The position numbers and the translations under genes are program-made. The notes beneath the pieces are model-generated. The model did not search any database, was not told where the DNA came from, and saw nothing but the letters and a program-made list of their open reading frames with translations. Shown here piece after piece: positions 24,118-35,563 of a stretch of DNA of 64,000 nt (the stretch's first letter is position 1; the number at the start of each line of letters is the position of its first letter). The stretch is from Catonia carolina (taxonomy: Eukaryota > Arthropoda > Insecta > Hemiptera > Achilidae): assembly GCA_035578175.1 (NCBI GenBank), contig JAQMRL010000041.1, forward strand, positions 1,298,501 to 1,362,500, read 5' to 3'.

Positions 24118-25247
24118 TGAAAAATCTGGTGTGAAACAGTCACACAACTTTCTCTTACCAATGTAGGTAGTGAACAATTATAACTCAAGTTGAATCATGA
24201 GTAAACAATGTAAAATTAAATATATAAAATAATTTTAAATGATTAAAATTAGTGTGATTGTTTCACACCAGCTTTACAAGGTGCTCTACAAGATAGGTTA
24301 AGCGTCATGTTTGCTGAAATTTTTTGGGAGGCTGTGCACCCGTAAAAAACTTTTTTAAGATAGCGGCCTTAATGTACAATCTAGGGCAAAATTGTATATA
24401 TTGACAGTTTTAGAACATTTATAAACTTAAAACTTTTATTTGAAAATTTTGTTTCAAAGTTTAGTTTAGCAATAACTAGTGATTTTCTGTTGTTTATTTC
24501 TATGAAAATCGGTAAAAATGGGATTTTTAAGATTGCGGCATTTTACGACAAACATGAATATAACCAAAATTATAGAAAATAAAAAACATCTACAACTTTT
24601 ATTTCAAGCATGTTTTTTATAGAGCCTAGTTTATCCTTTATTAGTGATTTTCCGTATTAATAACAGTAATAGTGATTATGAGTGAATAGTGAATAAAAGT
24701 TATAGATGTTTTTAATTTTCTATAACTTCGGTTATATTCATGTTTGTCGTAAAATGCCGCAATCTTAAAAATCCCATTTTTACAGATTTTCATAAAAATA
24801 AACAACAGAAAATTATTAGTTATTGCTAAACTAAGCGTTGTAACAAAATTTTCAAATAAAAGTTGTAAGTTTATAAATGTTCTAAAACAGTCATTATAAA
24901 CAATTTTGCTCTAGAATACATATAAAGGCCGCTATCTTAAAAAAGTCTTAAAAAGCCTCTCCAAAAATTTCAGCAAACATGACGCTTAACCTATCTTGTA
25001 GAGCATAAAACTTGAAACTTAAGTTTTAAGTTCCAACTTTGTAAATGATGTTCCTATTCATGAGTTCATGAGGTATATCTTAATGTTCACACGCGCACGC
25101 AGACCAACCGCTAGAAACATGTTTTTTTTGGGTTCAGGGGCTCTGAAAATATGTAAATTCGGTGAAAACTCGATTTCGAAAAATCTACACGAAAACAATA
25201 GACCTACTTTTCTTCCCTATATACTTATATAGGCCAAAAGAAAGTAA
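24118..25247 (+). mobile_element. H-element rearranged around an internal palindrome
   Basis: Normal left end (ATCTGGTGTGAAACAGTCAC at 24124) and normal right end (TATACTTATATAGGCC, then AAAGAAAGT at about 25245), with a short CA/CG tract near 25088. Between them 24282-24605 and 24692-25005 are inverted copies of each other. A second, reversed left-end fragment (GTGATTGTTTCACACCAG) lies at about 24252-24272. Confidence 0.7.
24282..25005. repeat. Long inverted repeat, arms about 315 bp, spacer about 86 bp
   Basis: The arms match closely, for example AAGATTGCGGCATTTTACGA on the left and its reverse complement on the right. Both lack the same short stretch (about 15 bp after GCGGC) that other H-elements have between the equivalent of CGGCC and TTTTACGAC. 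That shared private deletion shows one arm was copied from the other. Confidence 0.75.
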
Positions 25248-25249
25248 AA

Positions 25250-26140
25250 ATTTGATGGCGTGTGCAATATCTATAGGCCCTATAGGAGATTGGCTTGTGA
25301 TTTACCATGGAATAGAGGAATCCTTAGGCGTATCGAAGATTGCAGTACATTAGATTTTGCATGAACATTTAGGTGTGAAAAATATCTGTTCGTGGTGGAT
25401 TCCGCCTAATTTGACGGTAGCTCAGAAAAATGCTTGTGTAAATTGTAGGAGTAATGGATGCTCCAAAAATTTGTCAACGGAAATGTAAATTACCTATACG
25501 ACTTCGTAACAGGTGACACAATTCTGATAAAGTATTCACACGAGCCGGAAACTAAGCAATCATCAGCTGTTTGGGTGTTGAAAGATAAATTGTATCCAAC
25601 AAAATATGTTTGTTAAGAAGCACTTTCACGGAAATGATTGCTTGTTTTTTCGTTGTACAGGACATGTCGCAACCATTTCTTTGAAGGATTAAAGAACAGT
25701 TAATGTTAAATGTCAAAAAAGGTATGCATTTTTTACCAGAAGTCATTGATGAAATCAGGAAAACCTACAGAAAACTTCGCATCAACTTTCACCATGTTAA
25801 TGCCAACTCTCACAAAGCACGTCCAACAATTGATTATTTGAAAGAGAAAATATATTGAATTAACGTCTCACTCCCCGTATTCACCCGAGGTATAGCCTAA
25901 CAACTTTTTTGTATTCCTGAATACCAAACAAAAAATTAGTTGTTAACGATTTCCATCGCCTCAAAAAAAACTTTTGAAGCCTTCAAAAACCTAAAAAAAT
26001 GAATATTTTAGAGACATCACCTCCTGAGTGGAACAATGTTTAGAGTAGTCGTTCTAACACATGAAAAAAATGTATAAAACTTAGAGGCGAATATTCTTGT
26101 TAACAAATTGTTTTTGTAAAAACTTAAAAGGCGGCTCTCA
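25250..26140 (+). pseudogene. Mariner transposase pseudogene (irritans-like), heavily decayed
   Basis: Plus-strand fragments in several frames follow the order of a mariner transposase: ILHEHLGVKNICS, then a region matching the first catalytic block but shifted, FFRCTGHVATISLKD, EVIDEIRKTYRKLR, an HxxNAxSHKARPTIDYLK-like block, a PYSPEV-like third-Asp region, then PPEWNN near the C terminus. Many stops and frameshifts interrupt it, and the N-terminal DNA-binding domain is mostly gone. It follows directly after the H-element right end. No clear TIRs were identified. Confidence 0.75.
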
Positions 26141-27630
26141 TATCACAATTTAGATACCTACAGCATATTTATTACAACTGGTAATTATTACAAATAATTA
26201 CATGGTAGATTAGCATAAGATTTCTTAAACCAAACGAAGTCGAAGGCAAACCTTCGAATCAAACCAAAATTGAATTTAAGACATAAAAACATAACCTTTC
26301 TTACTTTTATTTCATACAGGATAAGATAAGGTGAAAACTGTACGTGTTCGGACAGATGCGGTTACGGACCATTGCAATCGGGAGACATTTGCGGCCAGGT
26401 GATTCCTTTAGTACCTAATAAAATCCACCTTCGATATAAATGAAAGATATATCTGTGATTCAAAACTGTAAGATTTCTATTGGTTTAGTTTGAGTTTGTG
26501 TTAGTTTTTGTTTCAATGAAGATGATCTCCAAGAGGCTAACATTCACTAGAGCTAATTTTTATAGTATTATCGGTGAACGGGATAGTTGTTTTTTTTTTT
26601 GTTAAGTGAGTAATACCAAAAAGGTCAAGTTACAAAATATTTGTTTCAAGCATTAGTGAATGTTAATTGCAGTTATTACAGGTTAATTACTTTTAAGCAT
26701 AGTATTCTAATTAATAAGAATTATAGGAAACAATATTCTAGAATTAAAATCAATAATGTAGTATGTAAAAGTACCTGTGTACATGAAATCATCGTTGAAT
26801 CATGAAAATAGGCTAACATGGATTGGTATAAAAAGAGCTCGCTAATCTACGATTAGTTACATAGTGCTTTGCTTTCAACAGCATTAACATGCTGGGAGCA
26901 ACCACTGTGTGCTAAAATAATACAGTGATTGCATCCGGTCTTATTACCCCGGTGTGGTGCGTTAAGGGGTCCGATCCTGGTATCTTCCTCCATACTCCAA
27001 ACTAGTGTTTGTTTTTGTAATCACCAGGTAGATTAACATAAGGATGATGTTAATGTTTTGTAAATTCTTTTGGAAAAATTAACATTTTCTCAGCCTGTGG
27101 TGAGATAATTGGCTGAATTATTTTCCACAGATTTATTTGACTTTCATACACATTTTAAATTATGGTTTCTCAAATTAACTTTTAATTCATCAGAAAAAAA
27201 TTGCCTTTGGTAGTGTCAATAATTTTCAAAAATAAACCTATTTTTAACTATAAAATCTGTTTGAGCTCATTTTTGTTAAACTACCATATCTACATGTGTA
27301 TTCTTATGCAATGAATGTACCTTGAAAATATCAAGTGAATATCTCTAACCGTTTTTGAGAAAATTTTCCTTTGTATGAAAAAACTAAATTTTAGGAAAAC
27401 CAACAATAACCTCACTTGTGAGAAAAAACTCAGCTGTAAATTAAATAAGAAGGCAAGACAAACAACAGGACTATTACTGCCAACAATATGTATGAAAACT
27501 TACCTTTCCATTAAAAATAATACAAATTTTTAAACAAAGAGGATCAAAAGTTATCCAACTAAAAGTTTTGACAGGTCCCTGAAAAAATTGTAATAGTGTT
27601 AATCTAAAAAAATTGTTAAACAAACTGAAT
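26141..27630. other. Intergenic, no gene seen
   Basis: AT-rich. A slightly GC-richer patch at 26860-26995 has no recognised motif. The stretch 27320-27390 contains TCTCTAACCGTTTTTGAGAA, loosely like the interior of the TTAA MITEs, but too weak to call. Confidence 0.35.
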
Positions 27631-27930
27631 GTTTCAAGATGTGCCTTAGTATGCATTTTGCGACAAAAGTGTAGTATATAATTAAAGCAGTAGGAAATAA
27701 AATAATCTACTAATTTTATTTCAAACAATTTTTTCTACAATGTTTACTTTAGTATCGTATAGTGAGTTTTTGTGGTTATAGAAGTTAATTTTCATTCACC
27801 GTCATTCACTGATGATTAATTAGGTATATTTTTATTTTACATTGTTTACCCATGATTAAACATAGGTTATGTCTTTCATTATTTACATTGGAAAGATAAA
27901 GTTGTGAGATTGTTTTACACTAGATTTTTT
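27631..27930 (-). mobile_element. H-element fragment
   Basis: Minus-strand piece of the left third: GCCTTAGTATGCATTTTGCG through GATAAAGTTGTGAGATTGTT and a CACTAGATTTTTTT end, matching the family order. Confidence 0.65.
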
Positions 27931-27999
27931 TCATTTCACATGTTTACACATGTATATACAGGTTTTTCGTATAGGACCGATTTTAGACTACATGACTTC

Positions 28000-28600
28000 A
28001 GACGTTTCTGGGAACTCTTTTTCAGCCTACATTCTCAGCATTCGTTCACTGTAGGCCTTTCTCCTTTTTTTCTGCCCACCCGGGTTCTGTTTTTGTTTTT
28101 TCATGAAAGCCCTTAAAGGCTGTAGTTAGTTGTCTAAATTTGGTTTGGTTAATTAATTTTCTCTGTTTATTCCGGTTTTCTCAATATCTTTTCTGACTTC
28201 TTAAACCATTTACTGGACACCTTAGGTATATTATTTAGGTTTTAAAATTTGTTTTGTCAACCGGTTGTCATCCGTTCTGTTCAGGTGCCCGTAAAATGTT
28301 AGTCTTCTTTGAATAGAATTTCCATTAATCGTTAATTTTCCTTGAACAGTTCTTTTCGATCTCGTAACCTATATTGTCCGTCTACTATCTTCGGACCCTT
28401 GATCTTGCGGAGGGTCTTTCTCTCGAATTTCTCTGTTTCGCTTACACCATTCTTCCATGTCGTTTTAAAACACTCACTCCCGTACAGATACGCAGGTTTT
28501 ATAACAGTAATTTAATGTATAACCTTGACTTGGCTTGAGAATGCTTTCTTCTTATACAAGTGGTGAAATTTTCGGAGTGCACCAGAATCTGTTGTTGTTT
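28000..28600 (-). pseudogene. Non-LTR reverse transcriptase C-terminal fragment
   Basis: The minus strand reads KPAYLYGSECFKT, FERKTLRKIKGPKIVDGQYR, RRLTFYGHLNRTDDNRLTK, then KKRRKAYSERMLRM near 28030-28060. These are C-terminal blocks of an insect LINE ORF2. Stops and frameshifts are present. The same family occurs at 58553-59181, recognisable by LHSEELTNLYRMKA there and a matching stretch here. Typical 5'-truncated copy. Confidence 0.75.
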
Positions 28601-29048
28601 ATTTCCTTTTCGCTAGTCTTTGTTTTTATTATCTCCTCGAGGTGCTTGAAGCTATCAACTTTCTTGATTTTTCCGTATTGTGTCATCCAGTGGCTCATTT
28701 ACTCTTTGGGTGACTTTAGTACATTTTATTACATTAAGGAATTTTTAAATATCCTCTGAAATCAATTTCTGATAAACTGAAATAAACTGCCTCGTTTGAG
28801 TGTATTTTTAATCATTGAGTAAGTTTAAGGTAGTGATATATTTTCATGCTAAAGAAATAAAAAAGCAACTTATCTTGTACATTTACGAGTATCTAATATG
28901 TTAATTTATTTTTTATACGTTATTCTTATCACAAACTGAAACCCATGGTGTCAGCGACAAGACAATGTTTTTAAAATATAAATGAATGAACCAACTTTTA
29001 TTAATATGAATGGATGGACTTATATTTGACAATTATGAAGGGTTGCTT
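28601..29048. other. Intergenic, no gene seen
   Basis: AT-rich sequence with a hydrophobic, compositionally biased short frame; no recognised feature. Confidence 0.4.
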
Positions 29049-29860
29049 AAAAGGAGCAGTGCAACGTATACTTCTCTATGTTAACGTTTGTACCTTTCTC
29101 TAATCAACCAGTAAAGATATAGTTACTTGAGTAACAAATTTACCTTTGTTTGCAATAAGGGGTAAAGGAGGAAAAGCATCAGTGCGCATACGCGACTTCT
29201 TTAATTTCAGTACAACAAACTCAATAACATATACTATACTCAGAGCATATGTAGTATATTGCGGAACCTTTTGCAGGTTAACTGTACGAATATAACTGTT
29301 TGTTACCGTAAACAGAAATGTTAGTTTCTAGAAAACGTTGGCAGAGTATTCATAGTACTGAAAGAAATCTAATATGCAGTGTTATAAAATGCTGTGAAAT
29401 TGAAACTAAATAATAACGCTTTTCTCTTTCTCTTAACAAAAGCCACGAGCGAGTGGCTAACTACTGTGGTATTTCTCTTTTTACAATTCGAAAAATAAAG
29501 AAGGAAATTAAAGACGTGAAGAAGCTATTCTTCAACAGTTTTGTTGACACCTGGTAAAAAGAGGAATCGGTTAGGTAGATACTAGTGAGACTGATAGTGA
29601 AGACGCCGGTGACAGCGATAGTAAAGAAGGCGATTCATTCGTAGAAAATTTTGTTCCAATGGAATAAGGTAGCTGGTAATTACAGTAAATCAAACATTTC
29701 TAGTCATGTAATTAAGCTATAGCCAATATTACAGGTCACATTTATTTCTTATAAGGCTTATAAAGGAAAGGTTTTCTCGAAATAAACCCCAGCTTACAAA
29801 ATATATGTAGAAACTGCACGGTAGTGAAATGAAATGTCTCACTGTAGAGGTTGGCAGCAC
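29049..29860 (+). mobile_element. Deletion derivative of a DDE transposon, boundaries tentative
   Basis: The interior (about 29356-29668) encodes two transposase ends in different frames. The first is an N-terminal helix-turn-helix (LNKSHERVANYCGISLFTIR, then KKEIKD) followed by TPGKKRNRLGR. The second is an acidic C-terminal tail (SEDAGDSDSKEGDSFVENF, ending PME-stop at 29668). Insect transposons with a DDE_3-type catalytic domain have this N- and C-terminal layout. The catalytic domain is missing. The left edge reads TTAA then AAGGAGCAGTG, with ATGTTAACGTTTGTACCTTT just inside, which resembles the Kolobok-like element's right subterminal region. The right edge is not resolved. Confidence 0.5.
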
Positions 29861-30097
29861 TTAAAATTTTCACTTCCCTTCCTCACAGCCAATCCATACG
29901 CAAAAGGCAATCTCGTGACTTCAGTATCTATATCTTCATTCTGTTTTTTTGTATGAAAATACAAAACTATTATATTTTTTAGTCTGATGCCATTTTACAA
30001 AATAACGTTTAAAAATTTTTTACTAACTTTTTTTTTAAATTACCAATATACTACTCCACAAAAACTGCTTTAAGATTTTTTCTTAATAACTATTTAA

Positions 30098-30855
30098 GGT
30101 GAGACTGTATGATGGTTTTGCCCGAAAATTTCGATTCTCAGTTTTTTATGTTTTAGTTCAATAGTTCAGGCCTAGATATACCAGAAATATATTAAACGAC
30201 GTAAAAATATTATTTTAATAAAAAAAACGTTTTAGCAGGTTTACCCAGAAAAATTATCATGTCACCATGAACGAATATTTTTCATAATTTTATAATGATC
30301 GTCTCAGAACAAAGGGAATTTTAGTTTTTTTTTTAAATGTCTGCATTACTGGTATTAATACTGTCGGATGTTGGTTTAGCTTTCTAAACAACTGTTGATG
30401 AAAAATTTTCCAGTTTGTGTATATTTTGTTTTTGATTTGTGCCTTTCTGTTTTTGCTTGTTTCTGAAAATTTATATTTTTAACATTTAGGTACATTTTTC
30501 TCGAAAACCATTCAACATATCAAGCTGAAAGTTTTACCGATTATTCTTCTTATACATACACATACACCGGCATTTTAATGACTTCTTCAGATGCTCCTAA
30601 AACTAGTAGTATTTCTGGGTAAACTAGTAATATGGAAAAAACCTAGAGAGAAATTCGTAAACATTTTATGTTATTCGTTATTTTGTTTTTAATTTTATGG
30701 TCTAACAAATTAAAATGAAAAACTGTCAGCAGCTAGAGACATTCAACAACTATAAGAGTTGAAATTTTCATTTTCATATCTTTCACCAATTCTATGAAAC
30801 ATGTACCTAAATATAACAAATTTAACATTGGCGGTATACAAAGTACAGTCTTCCC
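30098..30855 (-). mobile_element. TTAA MITE, Kolobok-like, copy 1
   Basis: The left edge is TTAA then GGTGAGACTGTATGATGG. The right edge is GTACAGTCTTCCC then TTGA, a one-base change from TTAA. It is the inverse-orientation relative of 45355-46077, matching across its length (for example TTAAATTTGYTAT and GGTACATTTTC blocks near one end). No coding sequence. Probably dependent on a Kolobok-like transposase. Confidence 0.75.
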
Positions 30856-30859
30856 TTGA

Positions 30860-31329
30860 TAACACTATAATTCTCTAGCAGATTGCAGAAACAGGTGTTA
30901 GAAATGTACTCTAAAAATTTCAAAACTATATATCTTTAGTAGAACCTTGGAAACAGGTACTTTATTCTTAAAAAACAGAATTTACGGAAAACGGAAAAAT
31001 AAATTCAGTATCTACATAGTGTCCCGGTGCATAGGAAGGATTCTCTAGATCCTCGTCATCTAGGTATAAGTCCTCTAACTTCCTTTTACCAATTGTATTC
31101 TCCTTTCTAATATTTTAATAATATAATTTTTCCAAACCTTTTCATATGCACGGAGATTGTAACTTCAGCATCACTTTACTGAACTGTTTGCCTGGATCTA
31201 GTCCCAATTCCTTCAACACTAAGAACTTCCCGAAGCAGTCAGTTCAGTACGTAGTTCCCACAAAAATTAACAAATAAAAATTCTTCTACTTCTCCAATTT
31301 TCAAGATTTTGCCACCATGTTAAAGCAGA
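30860..31329. other. Intergenic, no gene seen
   Basis: AT-rich, no coding frame or recognised repeat. Confidence 0.4.
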
Positions 31330-31493
31330 AGTTCAAACTATATAAATAAGTTGCGTAAATTGATTATATCATTTTTTTCGTGCACTGCTCTGCTTAACCT
31401 ATAATAAAATGTAAATTTAATCTAAACAGAAAAATCTGGTGTGAAAGTTATATAACTTTCTCTTGCTAGTTTAAATAATGAAAGACACATCTA

Positions 31494-31834
31494 AAGTCCA
31501 GCCTCTCTTAGTTTGCTCCTAATGTAAACAAATAATGACGTCACTGAGCATGCGCATTATATCAAAATGTGTACACGCTGATTAAAAAGTAATAACAAAA
31601 TACTTTCAAAAGTATTTAAATACAAAGTACTTTTAAAAGTATTTTTATAAATGAAATGGTTAAGCCTACATCATATCATGACTGATGTTTGAAGTACTTT
31701 AAGTACTTATAATTTAAAAAATAGTTAACTTAATAGGGATATGACATCCGTAAAGTCGCGGACTCTAGCGTGTACCCTGTAGTAGCTGGCTTTTGTTTGT
31801 TGACAGTAGGAGCAAACTAAGAACGGCTGAACTA
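31494..31834. mobile_element. TA-flanked MITE, 341 bp
   Basis: TIRs: AAGTCCAGCCTCTCTTAGTT at the left and, inverted, TAGTTCAGCCGTTCTTAGTT at the right, both continuing TGCTCCTA. The overall TIR is about 28 bp. TA borders both sides at 31492-31493 and 31835-31836. Interior without coding sequence. Tc1/mariner-type by target site only. Confidence 0.75.
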
Positions 31835-31852
31835 TACGTTTAATTGTGAGTG

Positions 31853-32246
31853 TGTTGTTGTTTAGGTCATCAGCCAAAAGACTGCTTTGAAGTTCTAGAG
31901 GTTTTACAAAGTAAAACGAGGAATGAGGTGGTTTACCTTTGCCTTCCTCACTAAGTGAAAAAGTACGCTTATCAGCATGCCGGGCCCTCTAAAAAGCACA
32001 TGTTTTACACTCTGTAAATGACACCTTCAGTTCATTCACCACAGGGTCTGGCTGTATAATAAAATTCATTACTTTCAGAGGAGACAACTCTGATTAGTGT
32101 CTTTTGCACCTCTACCTCTTCTGTTCTAAAATGATTCAGTCATTTAATTGGCTGACCCAATGATAAGAAAGAGAACTATTTATTTTAGCCCTGCAACGGA
32201 CAGATTGAGTGTAAATAAATTGACACTCCACTTGTCTGTTATAAAT
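31853..32246 (+). repeat. Family Q repeat, full length
   Basis: Starts TGTTGTTGTTTAGGTCATCA, ends near TCTGTTATAAATAGG, and aligns along its whole length with 49125-49512. It contains the AGGGTCTGGCTGTA and CAACTCTGATTAGTGTCTTT blocks. Confidence 0.75.
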
Positions 32247-32421
32247 AGGTTAAAAATGCGGAAATTGATTTTATCATTTTTTCGTGCACTGCTCTCCTTA
32301 ACCTAAAATAAAATTTAAATTTAATCTAAACAGAAAAATCTGGTGTGAAAGTCATATAACTTTCTCTTGCTAGTTAAAATAATGAAAGACATAAGCTACG
32401 TTTAATTGTGAGTGTATGACG

Positions 32422-32963
32422 CTAAATGAAAGTCAACCACTGTTCAACTAAGATTTTCTCTAGCAAAATATCGAAATTACTAATGGACGATAAAATATTT
32501 GGTAATTGGTTTGCTGGCATTTCTCCCACCACCTCCTCACCGATTGGTCGCCCGAAAGAGTAGACTCTGAGGCCGTTCCGTAAAACTCTTATATAGTGAC
32601 TGGCGACTGTCACATTCCTAATTTGGACAAAATAACTAAAGTTTCGAGAGCGAGGAGTACCACCCCTCCAAATCTTGTATGAAATCATACAAAGATCTTC
32701 CCTTAGGCGAGATGTTCCACTCGGCCTGCCACGCTTCCAAAGTGAGAGTCTGTACTCTCTTCTTTAAGGCAGGGAACGGCAACCTTGTCACGATATTATT
32801 ATTACCCCGGTCCCTCTACATTCTAGGCACGACTCGCCAAAGCGCCTCGAAGATTTCGGCGTTCTCCCCTTCGCAATTTCCACATGGCAGCTCGCACTCT
32901 CGCATTAATATCCGTCTGGAGAGACTTTCCCGCTACGGTGGTAGCCTCATAGGAGCATGCTGA
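32422..32963 (-). pseudogene. Probable non-LTR retrotransposon 3' coding fragment
   Basis: This block is clearly GC-richer than its surroundings. The minus strand reads TLTLEAWQAEWNISPKGRSL then YDFIQDL before a stop at about 32640. The W..EW..S.KGR pattern is typical of the region after the reverse transcriptase in R1/I-type LINEs, and the MWKLRRGERRNLRG stretch upstream is compatible. Downstream, a longer minus frame runs to 32422 but has no motif I recognise. Family assignment is tentative. Confidence 0.5.
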
Positions 32964-33079
32964 TAAAATAAACTCAATAATACAATACCCTTGAAAGAAA
33001 ACTAGTAGGTTTTAATTTTCCCTAATTTTAAATAACCCTGGGGGTTTTAAATAACCCTGATTATTGGCCTGTACTTTTA

Positions 33080-33550
33080 AGGACGCAATCGTAAAAAAGT
33101 GTTTTATCTCTACAGCACTTCCCTTCCACACAAATTTCCCCACTCATTTCGCGTACCACATCTTGTAGAGTACAAAAAATAATGTAGTAAATATGACGAT
33201 TTTAAACAGAATCATAGTAGCCGTTTTAGAAAAAAATTGTAAAAAAGTTACAAAGATATCACGAATAAATTACTACTTCCGGTTGACGGATTCTGGTGAA
33301 ACTTATCTTATACCTACTTTAAGTTCCAAGTTTAAATTTTGTACAAGCTTCGTTTTGGGATAATATATTATTTTTTTTTTTATATTAACGCGCACTTACT
33401 TACGGATACATAGACCAATCGGCAACTACATTTTTGAGTTTAGGGAACCTAAAAATATTTATTATTTGTGGTGGAAACTATTTTTCGAAAAATCGATGTT
33501 TAAAGGTAACTTTTGTTTACAGCTCATGTCATATAAGAGCAAAAGAAACG
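33080..33550 (+). mobile_element. H-element fragment, right half
   Basis: Contains TACTACTTCCGGTTGACGGA, the AGACCAATCGGCAAC block and a right end TCATATAAGAGCAAAAGAAA. The left half and most of the microsatellite are missing. Confidence 0.65.
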
Positions 33551-34215
33551 GAAATCAATCGACATAATATAAAACATACCGTTTTTATGTATATAAATTT
33601 AGTCATGTACATGTCAAAAATATGTTTATTTTTAGGCAATGTGGTGATCAAATTAATAAAATATGTTACTAATTTTAAAACTGTTTTGTTTGCTTATTTT
33701 TCAGGTAAGCTTGAACATGTGCTTGATACATCTGTAATATGTAAGTACTGCAGTTAGTTTTTAAGTGCTTATTATAAATTCATACGATATCATTTTTTAT
33801 TCAGAAGAATTTTTTTGCTGTTGTATTGAACAGTAAATCGTAAAGAAACTAACACTTCTCCATCGCAACCAACTCCTTAACCTACCAGTATTTTGGAACC
33901 ATAAAAATTACTGTTTTTTCTTTATGTAGACTATATTTTGCACTTCCATTACTCAAATGCCTTGAAGTCCGTACAATTTAATATGAGGCACAAGTCATGA
34001 ATTTCTTTGGTACACTTCGTATACTGCAACAAGTGCCCCTTTTTATAAGAACGGAATATAATCTAAACTTACGCATAGTTTGTATGATCACGTATTTTTT
34101 TATCCTCCGCTTGTTATATTCAAAACAATAAAGAAATGTCCAAATTTATCTCTACCTAATACAAAATTATTAAAATTAAAATTGTTTGAACTAACTTAAC
34201 TGAATTTGGGGTTTG
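33551..34215. other. Intergenic, no gene seen
   Basis: AT-rich. A longer open frame crossing 33434-33757 overlaps the H-element and is biased in composition, so it is not called. Confidence 0.4.
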
Positions 34216-34219
34216 TTTA

Positions 34220-34350
34220 ATAGAGTCATTCATTGACTCGCTTGGAAGTTAGCAACCGAATCATATTTGTTTTGTCACAGTTAGGAAACCGATTTGTTTT
34301 GCCTTGTTAGGAAGTCAGTCACCGACTCATTTTTGTTTTGCTTAACGGAA
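34220..34350. repeat. Degenerate three-unit tandem repeat
   Basis: Units of about 38-50 bp share GGAAGTYAGYAACCGAMTCAT and TTTTGTTTTG cores, the middle one shortened. Confidence 0.5.
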
Positions 34351-34359
34351 AGCTGTGAG

Positions 34360-35100
34360 TTAGTACATTTTGGAGGCTAGGTAACAGAAATGTTTTTGGA
34401 ATAGCGTCTTTTCGTAGCTCTGTCTGAGGGAATCACATCCTTGTTTCTTGTCTGTTTTTGTTGTGAATTCGTTTCGGAATTTTTACTGTGTTATAGTGTG
34501 CTTGCGTAATTAGTTCCCGGGTATAATGTTGAAATTAACGAACGTCTTGTTTGTAAAATTCTTTTGCATAAAAAGATAAAGCCGGTGATTTCTGTTAATA
34601 AATCGATAAATCAACTTTTGTATTTTCTGATGTTAATGTGAAATCCTTTAAAAAATTGACTGATTCACTTCATTCAAATTTTATAACTTCTAAACCACCT
34701 ATATAGCTGAAATTTGGTACATTTGATTATTACCAGTACAGCATTAGGCTGGTACTTCGTAGCCGCGAGCTTTGTGTGTTTATGAAACTTACAGTGAATA
34801 GAATTTTTCATGCATGCCGTTATTTACTACTGTGTCATTCTTTGGGTGTTGATACGGTTTCGAAAAAATTCACCATAAATCCGATAGAAAATGTTTCCTC
34901 TTTCATTACTTTTAAGTAACCTGTTTTTGACTACCGCTGTAAAAGTAAATCTTACCTTACGTGCTTTGCTTACGATGTGTTTTAATTAATTATGATAAAT
35001 TTTACTTTATTGATAGTATTGTAACGTATCTTCCACATTATTTCGTTATCCGGTTGTTCATAAATAACAAATTTTCCTTTTATAACTAATAATAAATGTT
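34360..35100. other. Intergenic, no gene seen
   Basis: AT-rich, no recognised feature. Confidence 0.4.
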
Positions 35101-35104
35101 TTGT

Positions 35105-35160
35105 AGAGGTGTAAAAGACACTAATCAGAGTTATCTCCTCTGAGAGTAATGAATTTTATT
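35105..35160 (-). repeat. Family Q repeat fragment
   Basis: Reverse complement of the middle of family Q (AGAGTTATCTCCTCTGAGAG and AATGAATTTTATTATA). It ends exactly where a CA microsatellite begins. Confidence 0.65.
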
Positions 35161-35217
35161 ATACACACACATACACACACACACACCCACACCCACACAC
35201 ACACACACACACACACC
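35161..35217. repeat. (CA)n microsatellite
   Basis: About 55 bp of CA with CCC and T interruptions, adjoining the family Q fragment. Confidence 0.85.
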
Positions 35218-35224
35218 TAACGCA

Positions 35225-35563
35225 TTTCAGAACCAGTCCTGTAACTATACTATTTCGAATGGTCGGACAACACCTTTCATTCACAATTCAATTATTAACT
35301 TACTCACTACGAAGTCGCTAACTGTTTTTACACGTACGCTCTGATAACATTCTAACTATTGCGCCGTTTTATCAGAAAACTTTAAAACTTTAAGAAATGA
35401 TTATTAACTGGTATAACAAAGACCAACCTATTCTTTTCCAAAAACTCCCATTCAAAATGTCTCATTCTTTGCAATTCACGGTCCTTATTCGACACACCTT
35501 ACCCTGTACAATAAACAATCTATTTCATTAACCAGTTCTAGAATGCTGTTGCATTTTATAATG
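35225..35563 (+). repeat. Dispersed repeat, copy 2 (pairs with 1140-1540)
   Basis: Shares a series of blocks with 1140-1540 (TTCAGAACC start, TACAATAAACAAT, TTAACCAGTTCTAGAAT). It is cut at its right edge by the hAT element that starts at 35564. Confidence 0.5.

Larger units (their letters stand above)
31330..32420 (+). repeat. Direct duplication, unit about 920 bp, with inserted elements
   Basis: 31330-31490 and 32250-32420 are near-identical direct copies. Both carry TTTCGTGCACTGCTCT, then TTAATCTAAACAGAAAAATC and the H-element left end (CTGGTGTGAAAGT.ATATAAC with ACTTTCTCTTGCTAG). Between them are a MITE (31494-31834) and a family Q repeat. The copies either arose by tandem duplication of the whole block or are bounded by recombination. 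Confidence 0.65.

Noticed and set aside
33434..33757. 107-codon open frame as a gene
   Set aside because: It starts inside an H-element fragment, is AT-biased and has no recognisable motif.
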